Below, piece after piece: positions 12,165-23,317 of a stretch of DNA of 64,000 nt. This DNA comes from Synchiropus splendidus (Eukaryota; Chordata; Actinopteri; Syngnathiformes; Callionymidae). The notes below the pieces were generated by a model. The model ran no database searches, was not told the DNA's origin, and worked only from the letters and a program-made list of their open reading frames with translations. Every line of letters starts with the position of its first letter. Within the stretch, counting starts at the first letter, position 1. Both the position numbers and the translations under genes were made by a program. The stretch spans positions 18,261,563 to 18,325,562 of the forward strand of contig NC_071348.1 in assembly GCF_027744825.2 (NCBI RefSeq), written 5' to 3'.

Positions 12165-13290
12165 TTGATATCTTTGGAAAGACACTTCAGACAGCTTAGA
12201 GTTGATGTGCAAATACTGGAAAGACCCTTTCTGCTATAGTTGGTAGTGAAAATTCCATGGTCAGAAGCTTCCCTGCAAATTCATGCAAAAGGCGTAAAAC
12301 GCGTTTTCAGCCTGAGATAAGGTCGATTCCGGAACGCCAAACATAAAAATGTTGATAACTTTGGAAAAACACTGGAGACAGCTTAGATTTGATGTGCAAC
12401 TACTAGAAAGACCATTTCTGCTATAGTGGCAGGTGAAAATTTCATGTTCTGAAGCTTCCCTGCAAAGTTTTGGCACAATGCGTAAAACGCGTTTTCAGCC
12501 TGAGATAATGTCGATTCCGGTACGCCAAACATAAAAATGTTGATAACTTTGGAAAGACACTTCAGACAGCTTAGAGTTGATGTGCAAATACTAGAAAGAC
12601 CCTTTCTGCTATAGTTGGTAGTGAAAATTCCATGTTCTGAAGCTTCCCTGCAAATTTATGCAAAAGGCGTAAAACGCGTTTTCAGCCTGAGATAAGGTCG
12701 ATTCCGGAACGCCAAACATAAAAATGTTGATAACTTTGGAAAAAGAATGGAGACAGCGTAGATTTGATGTGCAACTACTAGAAAGACCATTTCTGCTATA
12801 GTGGCCGGTGAAAATTTCATGTTCTGAAGCTTCCCTGCAAAGTTTTGGCACATTGCGTAAAACGCGTTTTCAGCCTGAGATAAGGTCGATTCCGGAACGC
12901 CAAACATAAAAATGTTGATAACTTTGGAAAGACACTTCAGACAGCTTAGAGTTGATGTGCAAATACTAGAAAGACCCTTTCTGCTATAGTTGGTAGTGAA
13001 AATTCCATGTTCTGAAGCTTCCCTGCAAATTTATGCAAAAGGCGTAAAACGCGTTTTCAGCCTGAGATAAGGTCGATTCCGGAACGCCAAACATAAAAAT
13101 GTTGATAACTTTGGAAAAACACATCAGACAGCTTAGATTTGATGTGCAACTACTGGAAAGACCCTTTCTGCTATAGTGGGAGGTGAAAATTTCATGTTCT
13201 GAAGCTGCCCTGCAAAGTTATGGCACACAACAGAAAACGCGTTTTCAGCCTGAGATAAGGTGGGTTCCGGAACGCCAAACATAAAAATGT
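12165..13290 (+). repeat. Two-monomer HOR, about three copies (375 bp)
   Basis: The unusual TTATGCAAAAGGCG string occurs at about 12,281, 12,656 and 13,031, each 375 bp apart. It alternates with a more normal monomer carrying TATAGTGGCAGGTG or a close variant. Other shared markers are GACACTTCAGACAGCTTAGAG, GTGCAAATACT and TATAGTTGGTAGTG. The third copy ends in an ordinary monomer. Confidence 0.8.
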
Positions 13291-15000
13291 TGATAACTTT
13301 GGAAAAACTATTCAGACAGCTTAGATTTGATGTGCAACTACTAGAAAGACCCTTTCTGCTATAGTGGGAGGGGAAAATTTCATCTTCTGAAGCTGCCCTG
13401 CAAAGTTATGGCACACAACAGAAAACGCGTTTTCAGCCTGAGATAAGGTGGGTTCCGGAACGCCAAACATAAAAATGTTGATATCTTTGGAAAAACACTT
13501 CAGACAGCTTAGATTTGATGTGCAACTACTCGAAAGACCCTGTCTGTTATAGTGGGGGTTGAAAATTTCATGTTCTGAAGCTTCCCTGCAAAGTTATGGC
13601 ACAATGCAAAAAACGCGTTTTCATCCCGAGATAATGTCGTTTCCGGAACGCCAAACATGAAAATGTTGATAGCTTTCGAAAAACACTTCAGACAACTTAG
13701 ATTTGATGTGCAACTACGAGAAAGACCCTTTCTGCTATAGTGGGAGGTGAAAATTTCAAGTTCTGAAGCTTCCCTGCAAAGTTATGGCACACAACAGAAA
13801 ACGCGTTTTCAGCCTGAGATAAGGTGGGTTCCGGAACGCCAAACATAAAAATGTTGATAACTTTGGAAAAACTATTCAGACAGCTTAGATTTGATGTGCA
13901 ACTACTAGAAAGACCCTTTCTGCTATAGTGGGAGGTGAACATTTCATGTTCTGAACCTTCCCTGAGAAGTTATGGCACAATGCAGAAAACGCGTTTTCAG
14001 CCTGAGATAAGGTGGGTTCCGGAACGGCAAACATAAAAATGTTGATAACTTTGGAAAAACACTTCAGACAGCTTAGTTTGTTGTGCAACTACTAGAAATA
14101 CCCTTTCTGCTCTAGTGGGAGGTGAAAATTTCATGTTCTAAAGCTTCCCTGCAAAGTTATGGCACAATGCAGAAAACGCGTTTTCTGCCTGAGATAAGGT
14201 CGATTCCGGAACGCCAACCTTAAAAATGTTGATAACTGAGGAAAAACTCTACAGACAGCTTAGATTTGATGTGCAACTACTGAAAAGACCCTTTCTGCTA
14301 TAGTGGGACGTGAAAATTTCATATTCTGAAGCTTCCCTGAAAAGTTTTGGCACAATGCAGAAAACGCGTTTTCAGCTTGAGATTAGGAAGGTTCCAGAAC
14401 GGCAAACATAAAAATGTTGATAACTTTGGAAAAACACATCAGACAGCTTAGATTTGATGTGCAACTACTAGAAAGACCCTTTCTGCCATATTGGGAGGTT
14501 AGAATTTCATGTTCTGAAGCTTCCCTGCAAAGTTATGGGACAATGCAGAAAACGATTTTTCATCCTGAGATAAGGTCAATTCCGGAACGCCAAACATAAA
14601 ATTGTTGATAACTTTCGAAAAACACTTCAGACAGCTTAGTTTGTTGTGCAACTACTAGAAGTACCCTTTCTGCTCCAGTGGGAGGTGAAAATTTCATGTT
14701 CTAAAGCTTCCCTGCAAAGTTATGGCACAATGCAGAAAACGCGTTTTCAGCCTGAGATAAGGTCGATTCCGGAACGCCAAACTTAAAAATGTTGATAACT
14801 GAGGAAAAACTCTACAGACAGCTTAGATTTGATGTGCAACTACTGAAAAGACCCTTTCTGCTATAGTGGGAGGTGAAAATTTCATGTTCTGAAGCTGCCC
14901 TGCAAAGTTACGGCACAATGCAGAAAACGCGTTTTAGGCCTGAGATAAGGTCGATTCAGGAACACCAAACAAAAAAATGTTGAAAACTTTCGAAAAACAC
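13291..15000 (+). repeat. Monomers linked to 37-41 kb and 54 kb
   Basis: Monomers with GGCACACAACAGAAAACG (near 13,224, 13,410 and 13,785) match those near 37,795, 38,546 and 40,991. From about 14,320 the order matches 54,090-54,570: AAAAGTTTTGGCAC, CTTGAGATTAGG, AACGATTTTTCATCC, then GATAACTGAGGAAAAACTC (with CTCAGG in the right version). This is therefore a junction between two families found apart elsewhere. Confidence 0.7.
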
Positions 15001-16830
15001 TTCAGTCAGCTTAGATTTGATGTGCAACTACGAGAAAGACCCTTTCTGCTATAGTGGGATGTTAAAATTTCATGTTCTGAAGCTTCCCTGCAAAGTTATG
15101 GCAAAATATGTAAAACGCGTTTTCAGGCTGAGATAAGGTGGGTTCCGGAACGCCAAACATAAAAATGTTGATAACTTTCGAAAAACACTTCAGACAGCTT
15201 AGATTTGATGTGCAACTATTAGAAAGACCCTTTCTGCTATAGTGGGAGGAGAAAATTGCATGTTCTGAAATCTCCCTGCAAAGTTATGGCACAAGGCAGA
15301 AAACGCGTTTTCAGCCTGAGATAAGGTCGATTCCGGAGCACCAAACATAAAAATGTTGATAACTTTGAAAAAACACTTCAGACAGCTTAGATTTGATGTG
15401 AGACTACTAGAAAGACTCTTTCTGCTATAGTGGGATATGAAAATTTCATGTTCTGAAGCTTCCCTGCAAAGTTATGGCACAATGCAGAAAACCTGTTTTC
15501 AGCCTGAGATAAGGTGGTTTCCAGAACGCCAAACATAAAAATGTTGATAACTTTGGAAAAACACTTCAGACAGCTTAGATTTGTTGTGCAACTACTAGAA
15601 AGACCCTTTCTGGTATAGTGGGAGGTAAAAGTTTCATGTTCTGAAGCTTTCCTGCAAAGTTATGGCAAATTGTGTAAAACGCGTTTTCAGCCTGAGATAA
15701 GGTTATTTCTGGAACGCCAAACATAAGAATGGTGTTAACTTTGGAAAAACACTGCAAACAGCTTAGATTTGATGTGCAACTACTAGAAAGACCCTTTCTG
15801 CTATAGTTGGAGGTTCAAATTTCATGTTCTGAAGTTTCCCTGCAAAGTTATGGCACAATGCAGAAAACACGTTTTCAGTCTGAGATAAGGTTGATTCCGG
15901 ACCGCCAAACATAAGAATGTTGATAACTTTCGAAAAACAGTTCAGACAACTTAGATTTGATGTGAAACTATTAGAAATACCCTTTCTGATATAGTGGGAG
16001 GTGAAAATTTCATGTTCTGAAGCTTCCCTGCAAAGTTATGGCACAATGCAGAAAAGGCGTTTTCAACCTGAGATAAGGTGGGTTCCAGAACGCCAAAGAT
16101 AAAAATGTTGATAACTTTGGAAAAACACTTCAGACAGCTTAGATTTGATGTGCAACAACTAGAAAGACCCTATCGGCTATAGTGGGAGGCGATCATTTCA
16201 TGTTATGAAGCTTCCCTGAAAAGTTATGGCACAATGCAGAAAACGCGTTTTCAGCCTGAGATTAGGTGGGTTCCAGAACGCCAAACATAAAAATGTTGAT
16301 AACTTTGGAAAAACACTTCAGACAGCTTTGATTTGATGTGCAACTACGAGAAAGACCCTTTCTGCTATAGTGGGATGTTAAAATTTCATGTTCTGAAGCT
16401 TCCCTGCAAAGTTATGGCACAATGCAGAAGACACGTTTTCAGTCTGAGATAAGGTTGATTCCGGAACGCCAAACATAAGAATGTTGATAACTTTGGAAAA
16501 ACACTTCAGACAACTTAGATTTGATGTGCAACTACTAGAAATACCCTTTCTGCTATGGTGGGAGGAGAAAATTTAATGTTCTGAAGTCTCCCTGCAAAGT
16601 TATGGCACAATGCAGAAAATGCGTTTTCAGCCTGAGATAAGGTGGGTTCCAGAACGCCAAACATAAAAATGTTGATAACTTTGGAAAAACACTTCAGATA
16701 GCTTAGATTTGATGTGCAACGACTAGAAAGACTCTTTCTGCCATAGTCGGATGTTAAAATTTCATCTTCTGAAGCTTCCCTGCAAAGTTATGGCAAAATA
16801 TGTAAAACGCGTTTTCAGGCTGAGATAAGG
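15001..16830 (+). repeat. Diverged monomers, no HOR found
   Basis: About ten monomers with many private changes. One at about 15,730 carries AAGAATGGTGTTAAC, a relative of the ATGGGGTTA variant common at 45-53 kb. I saw no repeated order and no non-satellite sequence. Confidence 0.65.
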
Positions 16831-18840
16831 TGGGTTCCAGAACGCCAAACATAAAAATGTTGATAAGTTTGGAAAAACACTTCAGACAGCTTAGATTTGA
16901 TGTGCAACTCATCGAAAGACCCTATCTGCTATAGTGGGAGGCCAACATTTCATGTTCTGAAGCATCCCTGCAAAGTTATGCAACAATGCAGGAAACGCTT
17001 TTTCATCCTGAGATTAGGTGGGTTCCAGAACGCCAAACATAAAAATGTTGATAACTTTGGAAAAACACTTCAGACAGCTTAGATTTGATGTGCAGCTACT
17101 AGAAAGACCCTTTTACCTACAGTGGGAGTAGAAAATTTCATGTTCTGAAGCTTCCCTGCAAAGTTATGCCACAATGCAGGAAATGCGTTTTCAGCCTGAG
17201 ATAAGGTCGATTCCGGAACGCCAAACATAAAAATATTGATAACTTTGGAAAAACACTTCAGACAGCTTAGATTTGATGTGCAACTACTAGAAAGACCCTT
17301 TCTGCCATATTGGGATGTTAAAATTTCATGTTCTGAAGCTTCCCTCCAAAGTTATGGCAAAATATCTAAATCGCGTTTTCAGGCTGAGATAAGGTGGGTT
17401 CCGGAACGCCAAACATGAAAATGTTGATAACTTCAGAAAAACACTTCAAGACAGCTTAGATTTGATGTGCAACTTCTCGAATGACCTTTTCTGCTATAGT
17501 GGGAGGTTAAAATTTCATGTTCTGAAGCTTCCCTGCAAAGTTATGGCACAATGCAGAAAACGCGTTTTCATCCGGAGATAAGTTCGCTTCCGAAACGCCA
17601 AACACAAAAATGTTGATAACTTTGGAAAAACACTTTCGACACCTTAGATTTGATGTGCAACTACTAGAAAGACCCTTTCTGCTATAGTGGGAGGTTAAAA
17701 TCTCATCTTCTGAAGCTTCCCTGCAAAGTTATGGCACAGTGCGTAAAACGCGTTTTCAGCCTGAGATAAGATTGGTTTCAGAACGCCAAACATAAAAATG
17801 TTCAGAACTTTGGAAAAACACTTCAGACTGCTAAGATTTGATGTGCAACTACTAGAAATACCCTTTCTGCTATAGTGGGAGGAGAAAATTTCATGTTCTG
17901 AAGTCTCCCTCCAAAGTTACGGCACAATGCAGAAAACTGTTTTCAGCCTGAGATAAGGTGGGTTCCAGAACGCCAAACATAAAAATGTTGATAACTTTGG
18001 AAAAACACTTCAGACAGCTTAGATTTGATGTGCAACTCCTCGAAAGACCCTATCTGCTATAGTGGGAGGCGAACATTTCATGTTCTGATGCATCCCTGCA
18101 AAGTTATGCAACAATGCAGGAAACGCGTTTTCAGCCTGAGATTAGGTGGGTTCCAGAACGCCAAACATAAAAATGTTGATAACTTTGGAAAAACACTTCA
18201 GACAGCTTAGATTTGATGTGCAACTACTAGAAAGACCCTTTTAGCTACAGTGGGAGGTGAAAATTTCATGTTCTGAAGCTTCCCTGCAAAGTTATGCCAC
18301 AATGCAGGAAACGCGTTTTCAGCCTGAGATAAGGTAGATTCCGGAACGCCAAACATAAAAATATTGATAACTTTGGAAAAACACTTCAAGACAGCTTAGA
18401 TTTGATGTGCAACTGCTAGAATGACCTTTTCTTCTATAGTGGGAGGTTAAAACTTCATGTTCTCAAGCTTCCCTGCAAAGTTATGGCACAATGCAGAAAA
18501 CGCATTTTCAGCCGGAGATAAGGTCGATTCCGAAACGCCAAACATAAAAATGTTGATAACTTTGGAAAAACACTTCAAACAGCTTAGATTGGATGTGCAA
18601 CTACTAGAAAGACCCTTTCTGCTATAGTGGGCGGTGAAAATTTCATGTTCTGGAGCTTACCTATAAAGTTTTAGCACAATGCAGGAAACGCGTTTTCAGC
18701 CTGAGATAAGGTCGATTCCCGAACGCCAAACATAAAAATATTGATAACTTTGGAAAAACACTTCAGACAGCTTAGATTTGATGTGCAACTACTAGAAAGA
18801 CCCTATCTGCTATAGTGGGAGGCGAACATTTCATGTTCTG
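16831..18840 (+). repeat. Hexamer-spaced pair of segments (1,128 bp)
   Basis: About 16,831-17,260 matches about 17,959-18,388 at an offset of exactly 1,128 bp, six monomers. Shared markers are CTCATCGAAAG/CTCCTCGAAAG, GGGAGGC(C/G)AACATTTC, GCATCCCTGCAAAGTTATGCAACAATGC and CCCTTTTA(C/G)CTACAGTGGG. Past the match, monomers carry an inserted A in CACTTCAAGACAGC and GAATGACCTTTTC. Confidence 0.75.
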
Positions 18841-20634
18841 AAGCTTCCCTGCAAAGTTATGGCAAAATATGTAAAACGCGTTTTCAGGCTGAGATAAGGT
18901 GGGTTCTGGAATGCCAAACATAAAAATGTTGATAACATCAGAAAAACACTTCAAGACAGCTTAGATTTGATGTGCAACTGCTAGAATGACCTTTTCTGCT
19001 ATAGTGGGAGGTAAAAACTTCATGTTCTCAAGCTTCCCTGCAAAGTTATGGCACAATGCAGAAAACGCATTTTCAGCCGGAGATAAGGTCGATTCCGAAA
19101 CGCCAAACATCAAAATGTTGATAACTTTGGAAAAACACTTCAAACAGCTTAGATTGGATGTGCAACTACTAGAAAGACCCTTTCTGCTATAGTGGGAGGT
19201 GAAAATTTCATGTTCTGAAGCTTCCCTGCAAAGTTAAGGCACAATGCAGAAAACGGGTTTTCAGCCTGAGATAAGGTCGATTCCTGAACGGCAAACATAA
19301 AAATGTTGATAACTTTCGAAAATCATTTCAGACAGCTTAGATTTGATGTGCAAGTAGGAGAAAAACCCTTTCTGCTTTAGTGGGAATTGAAAATTTCATG
19401 TTCTGAAGCTTTCCTGCAAAGTTATGGCGCAATGCGTAAAACGCGTTTTCAGCCTGAGATAAGGTTGATTCCGGAACGCCAAACATAAAAATGTTGATAA
19501 CTTTGAAAAAACACTTCAGACAGATTAGATTTGATGTGCAACTACTAGAAAGACCCTTTCTGCCATAGTGGGATGTTAAAATTTCATGTTCTGAAGCTTC
19601 CCTGCAAAGTTATGGCAAAATATGTAAAACGCTTTTTCAGGCTGAGATAAGGTGGGTTCCGGAACGCCAAACATAAAAATGTTGATAACTTCAGAAAAAC
19701 ACTTCAGACAGCTTAGATTTGATGTGCAACTACTAGAAAGACCCTTTCTGCTATAGTGGGATGTAAAAATGTCATGTTTTGAAGCTTCCCTCCAAAGTTA
19801 TGGCAAAATATGTAAAACGCGTTTTCAGGCTGAGATTAGGTGGGTTCCAGAACGCCAAACATAAAAATATTGATAACTTTGGAAAAACACTTCAGACAGC
19901 TTAGATTTGATGTGCAACTACTAGAAAGACCCTTTCTGCTATAGTGGGATGTAAAAATGTCATGTTCTGAAGCTTCCCTCCAAAGTTATGGCAAAATATG
20001 TAAAACGCGTTTTCAGGCTGAGATAAGGTGGGTTCCGGAACGCCAAACATAAAAATGTTGATAACTTCAGAAAAACACTTCAAGACAGCTTAGATTTGAT
20101 GTGCAACTGCTAGAATGAACTTTTCTGCTATAGTGGGAGGTTAAAACTTCATGTTCTCAAGCTTCCCTGCAAAGTTATGGCACAATGCAGAAAACGCATT
20201 TTCAGCCGGAGATAAGGTCGATTCCGAAACGCCAAACATAAAAATGTTGATAACTTTGGAAAAACACTTCAAACAGCTTAGATTGGATGTGCAACTACTA
20301 GAAAGACCCTTTTTGCTATAGTGGGAGGTGAAAATTTCATGTTCTGAAGCTTCCCTGCAAAGTTAAGGCACAATGCAGAAAACGGGTTTTCAGCCTGAGA
20401 TATGGTCGATTCCTGAACGGCAAACATAAAAATGTTGATAACTTTCGAAAATCATTTCAGACAGCTTAGATTTGATGTGCAAGTAGGAGAAAAACCCTTT
20501 CTGCTTTAGTGGGAATTGAAAATTTCATGTTCTGAAGCTTTCCTGCAAAGTTATGGCGCAATGCGTAAAACGCGTTTTCAGCCTGAGATAAGGTTGATTC
20601 CGGAACGCCAAACATAAAAATGTTGATAACTTTG
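18841..20634 (+). repeat. Second hexamer-spaced pair (1,129 bp)
   Basis: 18,841-19,505 matches 19,970-20,634 at an offset of 1,129 bp, about 665 bp per copy. Diagnostic shared strings are GGCAAAATATGTAAAACG, CTTCAAGACAGC, GCTAGAATGA(C/A)CTTTTC, TTCTCAAGCTTCCC, CGAAAATCATTTCAG and GTGCAAGTAGGAGAAAAACCC. One copy has ACATCAAAATG where the other has ACATAAAAATG. Confidence 0.8.
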
Positions 20635-21170
20635 GAAAAACACTTCAAACTGCTTAGATTTGATGTGCAACTACTAGAAAGACCCTTTCTGCTATAGTGG
20701 GAGGTGAAAATTTCATGTTCTGAAGCTTCCCTGCAAAGTTGTGGCACAATGCAGAAAACGCATTTTCAGCCTGAGAAAAGGTGGGTTCCGGAATGCCAAA
20801 CATAAAAATGTTGATAACTTTGGAAAAACACTTCAGACAGCTTAGATTTGATGTGCAACTACTAGAGAGACCCTTTCTGCTATAGTGGGAGGTGAACACT
20901 TCATGTTCTGAAGCTTCCCTGCAAAGTTATGGCACAATGCTGAAAACGCGTTTTCAGCATGAGACAAGGTCAATTACGGAACGCCAAACATAAAAATATG
21001 ATAACTTTGAAAAAACACTTCAGACAGCTTAGATTTGATGTGCAACTACGAGAAAGACCCTTTCTGCAATAGTGGGAGGTGAACATTTCATGTTCTGAAG
21101 TTTCCCTGCAAAGTTAAGGCACAATGCAGAAAACGCGTTTTCAGCCTGAGATAAGGTCGATTCTGGAATG
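20635..21170 (+). repeat. Transition monomers into the homogenised core
   Basis: Three monomers. One at about 20,940-21,010 carries the 24-bp palindrome and the CATGAGACAAGGTCAATT / AAATATGATAAC signature otherwise seen at 4.4, 55.5 and 58.3 kb. Right of this point the monomer end is almost always GGTGGGTTCCGG rather than GGTCGATTCCGG. Confidence 0.65.
20937..20960. other. 24-bp perfect palindrome, longest seen
   Basis: In this monomer the core palindrome is extended to a perfect 24-bp inverted repeat centred between 20,948 and 20,949. A CTG replaces the usual CAG on the left arm and CAGCAT replaces CAGCCT on the right. The next outer pair (A at 20,936, G at 20,961) does not match. It lies just left of the homogenised core. 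It could extrude as a short cruciform, or it may simply be coincident drift in both arms. Confidence 0.9.
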
Positions 21171-23190
21171 ACAAACATAAAAATGTTGATAACTTTGGAT
21201 AAACACTTCAGACAGCTTAGATTTGACGTGCAACTACTAGAAAGACCCTTTCTGCTGTAGAGGGAGTTGAAAATTTCATGTTCTGATGCTTCCCTGCAAA
21301 GTTAAGGAACAATGCAGAAAACGCGTTTTCAGCCTGCGAATAGGTGGGTTCAGGAACGCCAAACTTAAAAAGGTTGATAACTTTGGAAAAACACTTCAGA
21401 CAGCTTAGACTTGATGTGCAACTACTAGAAAGACCCTTTCTGCTACAGTGGGAGGTTAAAATTTCATGTTCTGAAGCTTCCCTGCAAAGTTATGGCACAA
21501 TGCAGAAAACGCGTTTTCAGCCCGAGATAATGTGGGTTCCGGAGCGGCAAACGTAAAAATGTTGATAACTTTGGAAAAACATATCAGAAAGCTTAGATTT
21601 AATGTGCAACGACTAGAAAGACCCTTTCTGCTATAGTGGGAGGTGAAAATTTCATGTTCTGAAGCTTCCCTGCAAAGTTAAGGAACAATGCAGAAACCGC
21701 GTTTTCAGCCTGAGATAAGGTGGGTTCCGGAACGCCAAACATAAAAATGTTTATAACTTTGGAAAAACACTTCAGACAGCTTAGATTTGATGTGCAACTA
21801 CTAGAAAGACCCTTTCTGCTACAGTGGGAGGTTAAAATTTCATGTTCTGAAGCTTCCCTGCAAAGTTATGGCACAATGCAGAAAACGCTTTTTCAGCCTG
21901 AGATAAGGAGGGTTCCGGAACGCCAAACATTAAAATGTTGATAACTTTGGAAAAAACATTTCAGACAGCTTAGATTTGATGTGCAACTACGAGAAAGACC
22001 CTTTCTGCTATAGTGGGAGGTGAAAATTTCATGTTCTGAAGCTTCCCTGCAAATTTATGGCACAAAGCAGAAAATGCGTTTTCAGCCAGAGATAAGGTGG
22101 GTTCCGGAACGCCAAACATAAAAAAGAAATACCCTTTCTGCTATAGTGGGAGGTGAAAATTTCATGTTCTGAAGCTTCCCTGCAAAGTTATGGCATAATG
22201 CAGAAAAGGCGTTTTCAGCCTGAGATAAGGTGGGTTCCGGAACGCCAAACATAAAATTGTTGATAACTTTCGAAAAACACTTCAGACAGATTAGATTTGA
22301 TGTGCAACTATTAGAAAGACCCTGTTTGTCATAGTGGGAGTTGAAAATTTCATGTTCTGATGCTTCCCTGCAAAGATAAGGAACAATGCATAAAACGCGT
22401 TTTCAGCCTGAGATAAGGTGGGTTCCGGAACACCAAACTTAAAAATGTTGATAACTTTGGAAAAACACTTCAGACAGCTTAGATTTGATGTGCAACTAAT
22501 AGAAAGACCCTTTCTGCTACAGTGGGAGGTTAAAATTTCATGTTCTGAAGCTTCCCTGCAAAGTTATGGCACAATGCAGAAAACGCCTTTTCAGCCTGAA
22601 AAAAGGTGGGTTCCGGAACGCCAAACATAAAAATGTTGATAACTTTGGGAAACCACTTCAGACAGCTTAGATTTAATGTGCAACTACAAGAAAGACCCTT
22701 TATGCTATTGTGGGAGGTTAAAATTTCATGTTCTAAAGATTCCCAGCAAAGTTATGGCACATTGCAGAAAACGCGTTTTCAGCCAGAGGTAATGTGGGTT
22801 CCGGAGCGCCAAACGTAAAAATGTTGATAACTTTGGAAAAACACTTCAGGCAGCTTAGATTTGATGTGCAACTACAAGAAAGTCCCTTTATGCTATTGTG
22901 GGAGGTTAAAATTTCATGTTCTAAATATTCCCAGCAAAGTTATGGCACAAAGCAGAAAACGCTTTTTCAGCCAGAGATGAGGTGGGTTCCGGAAAGCCAA
23001 ACATAAATATGTTGATAACTTTGGAAAAACACTTCAGACAGCTTAGATTTGATGTGCAACTACAAAAAAGACCCTTTATGCTATTGTGGGAGGTTAAAAT
23101 TTCATGTTCTCAAGATTCCCAGCAAAGTTATGGCACAATGCAGAAAACACGTTTTCAGCCTGAGATAAGGTGGGTTCCGGAACGCCAAAC
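21171..23190 (+). repeat. Composite HOR, copy 1 (shortened)
   Basis: The left part (21,171-22,124) matches copy 2 at offset 2,201. The right part (22,125-23,190) matches it at offset 3,006/3,005. The 805-bp jump falls inside one monomer, so this copy has lost sequence that copy 2 keeps. Markers are GAGGGAGTTGAAAATTTC, GCCTGCGAATAGGTGGG, GCCTGAAAAAAGGTGGG, AAAGATTCCCAGCAAAG and CTACAGTGGGAGGTTAAAA. Confidence 0.85.
22111..22243 (+). repeat. Truncated 133-bp monomer at an off-register junction
   Basis: After GCCAAACATAAAA the sequence jumps straight to AGAAATACCCTTTC, so 55 bp of the monomer (phase 15-69) are missing. The intact equivalent is 25,062-25,249 (188 bp). Compared with copy 2, bases 24,326-25,130 (805 bp, four monomers plus part of a fifth) are absent, and the join is between 22,124 and 22,125. 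I see no microhomology at the join. This is the only large break of the 188-bp register that I found. Confidence 0.92.
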
Positions 23191-23317
23191 ATAAAAATAT
23201 GATAACTTTGAAAAAACACTTCAGACAGCTTAGATTTGATGTGCAACTACGAGAAAGACCCTTTCTGCTATAGTGGGAGGTGAAAATTTCATGTTCTGAA
23301 GCTTCCCTGCAAAGTTA

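Noticed and set aside
22111..22243. Simple 55-bp deletion inside one monomer.
   Set aside because: Comparison with copy 2 shows that the left and right sides match places 805 bp apart, so four further monomers went in the same join. A plain 55-bp deletion would not change the partner offset from 2,201 to 3,006.
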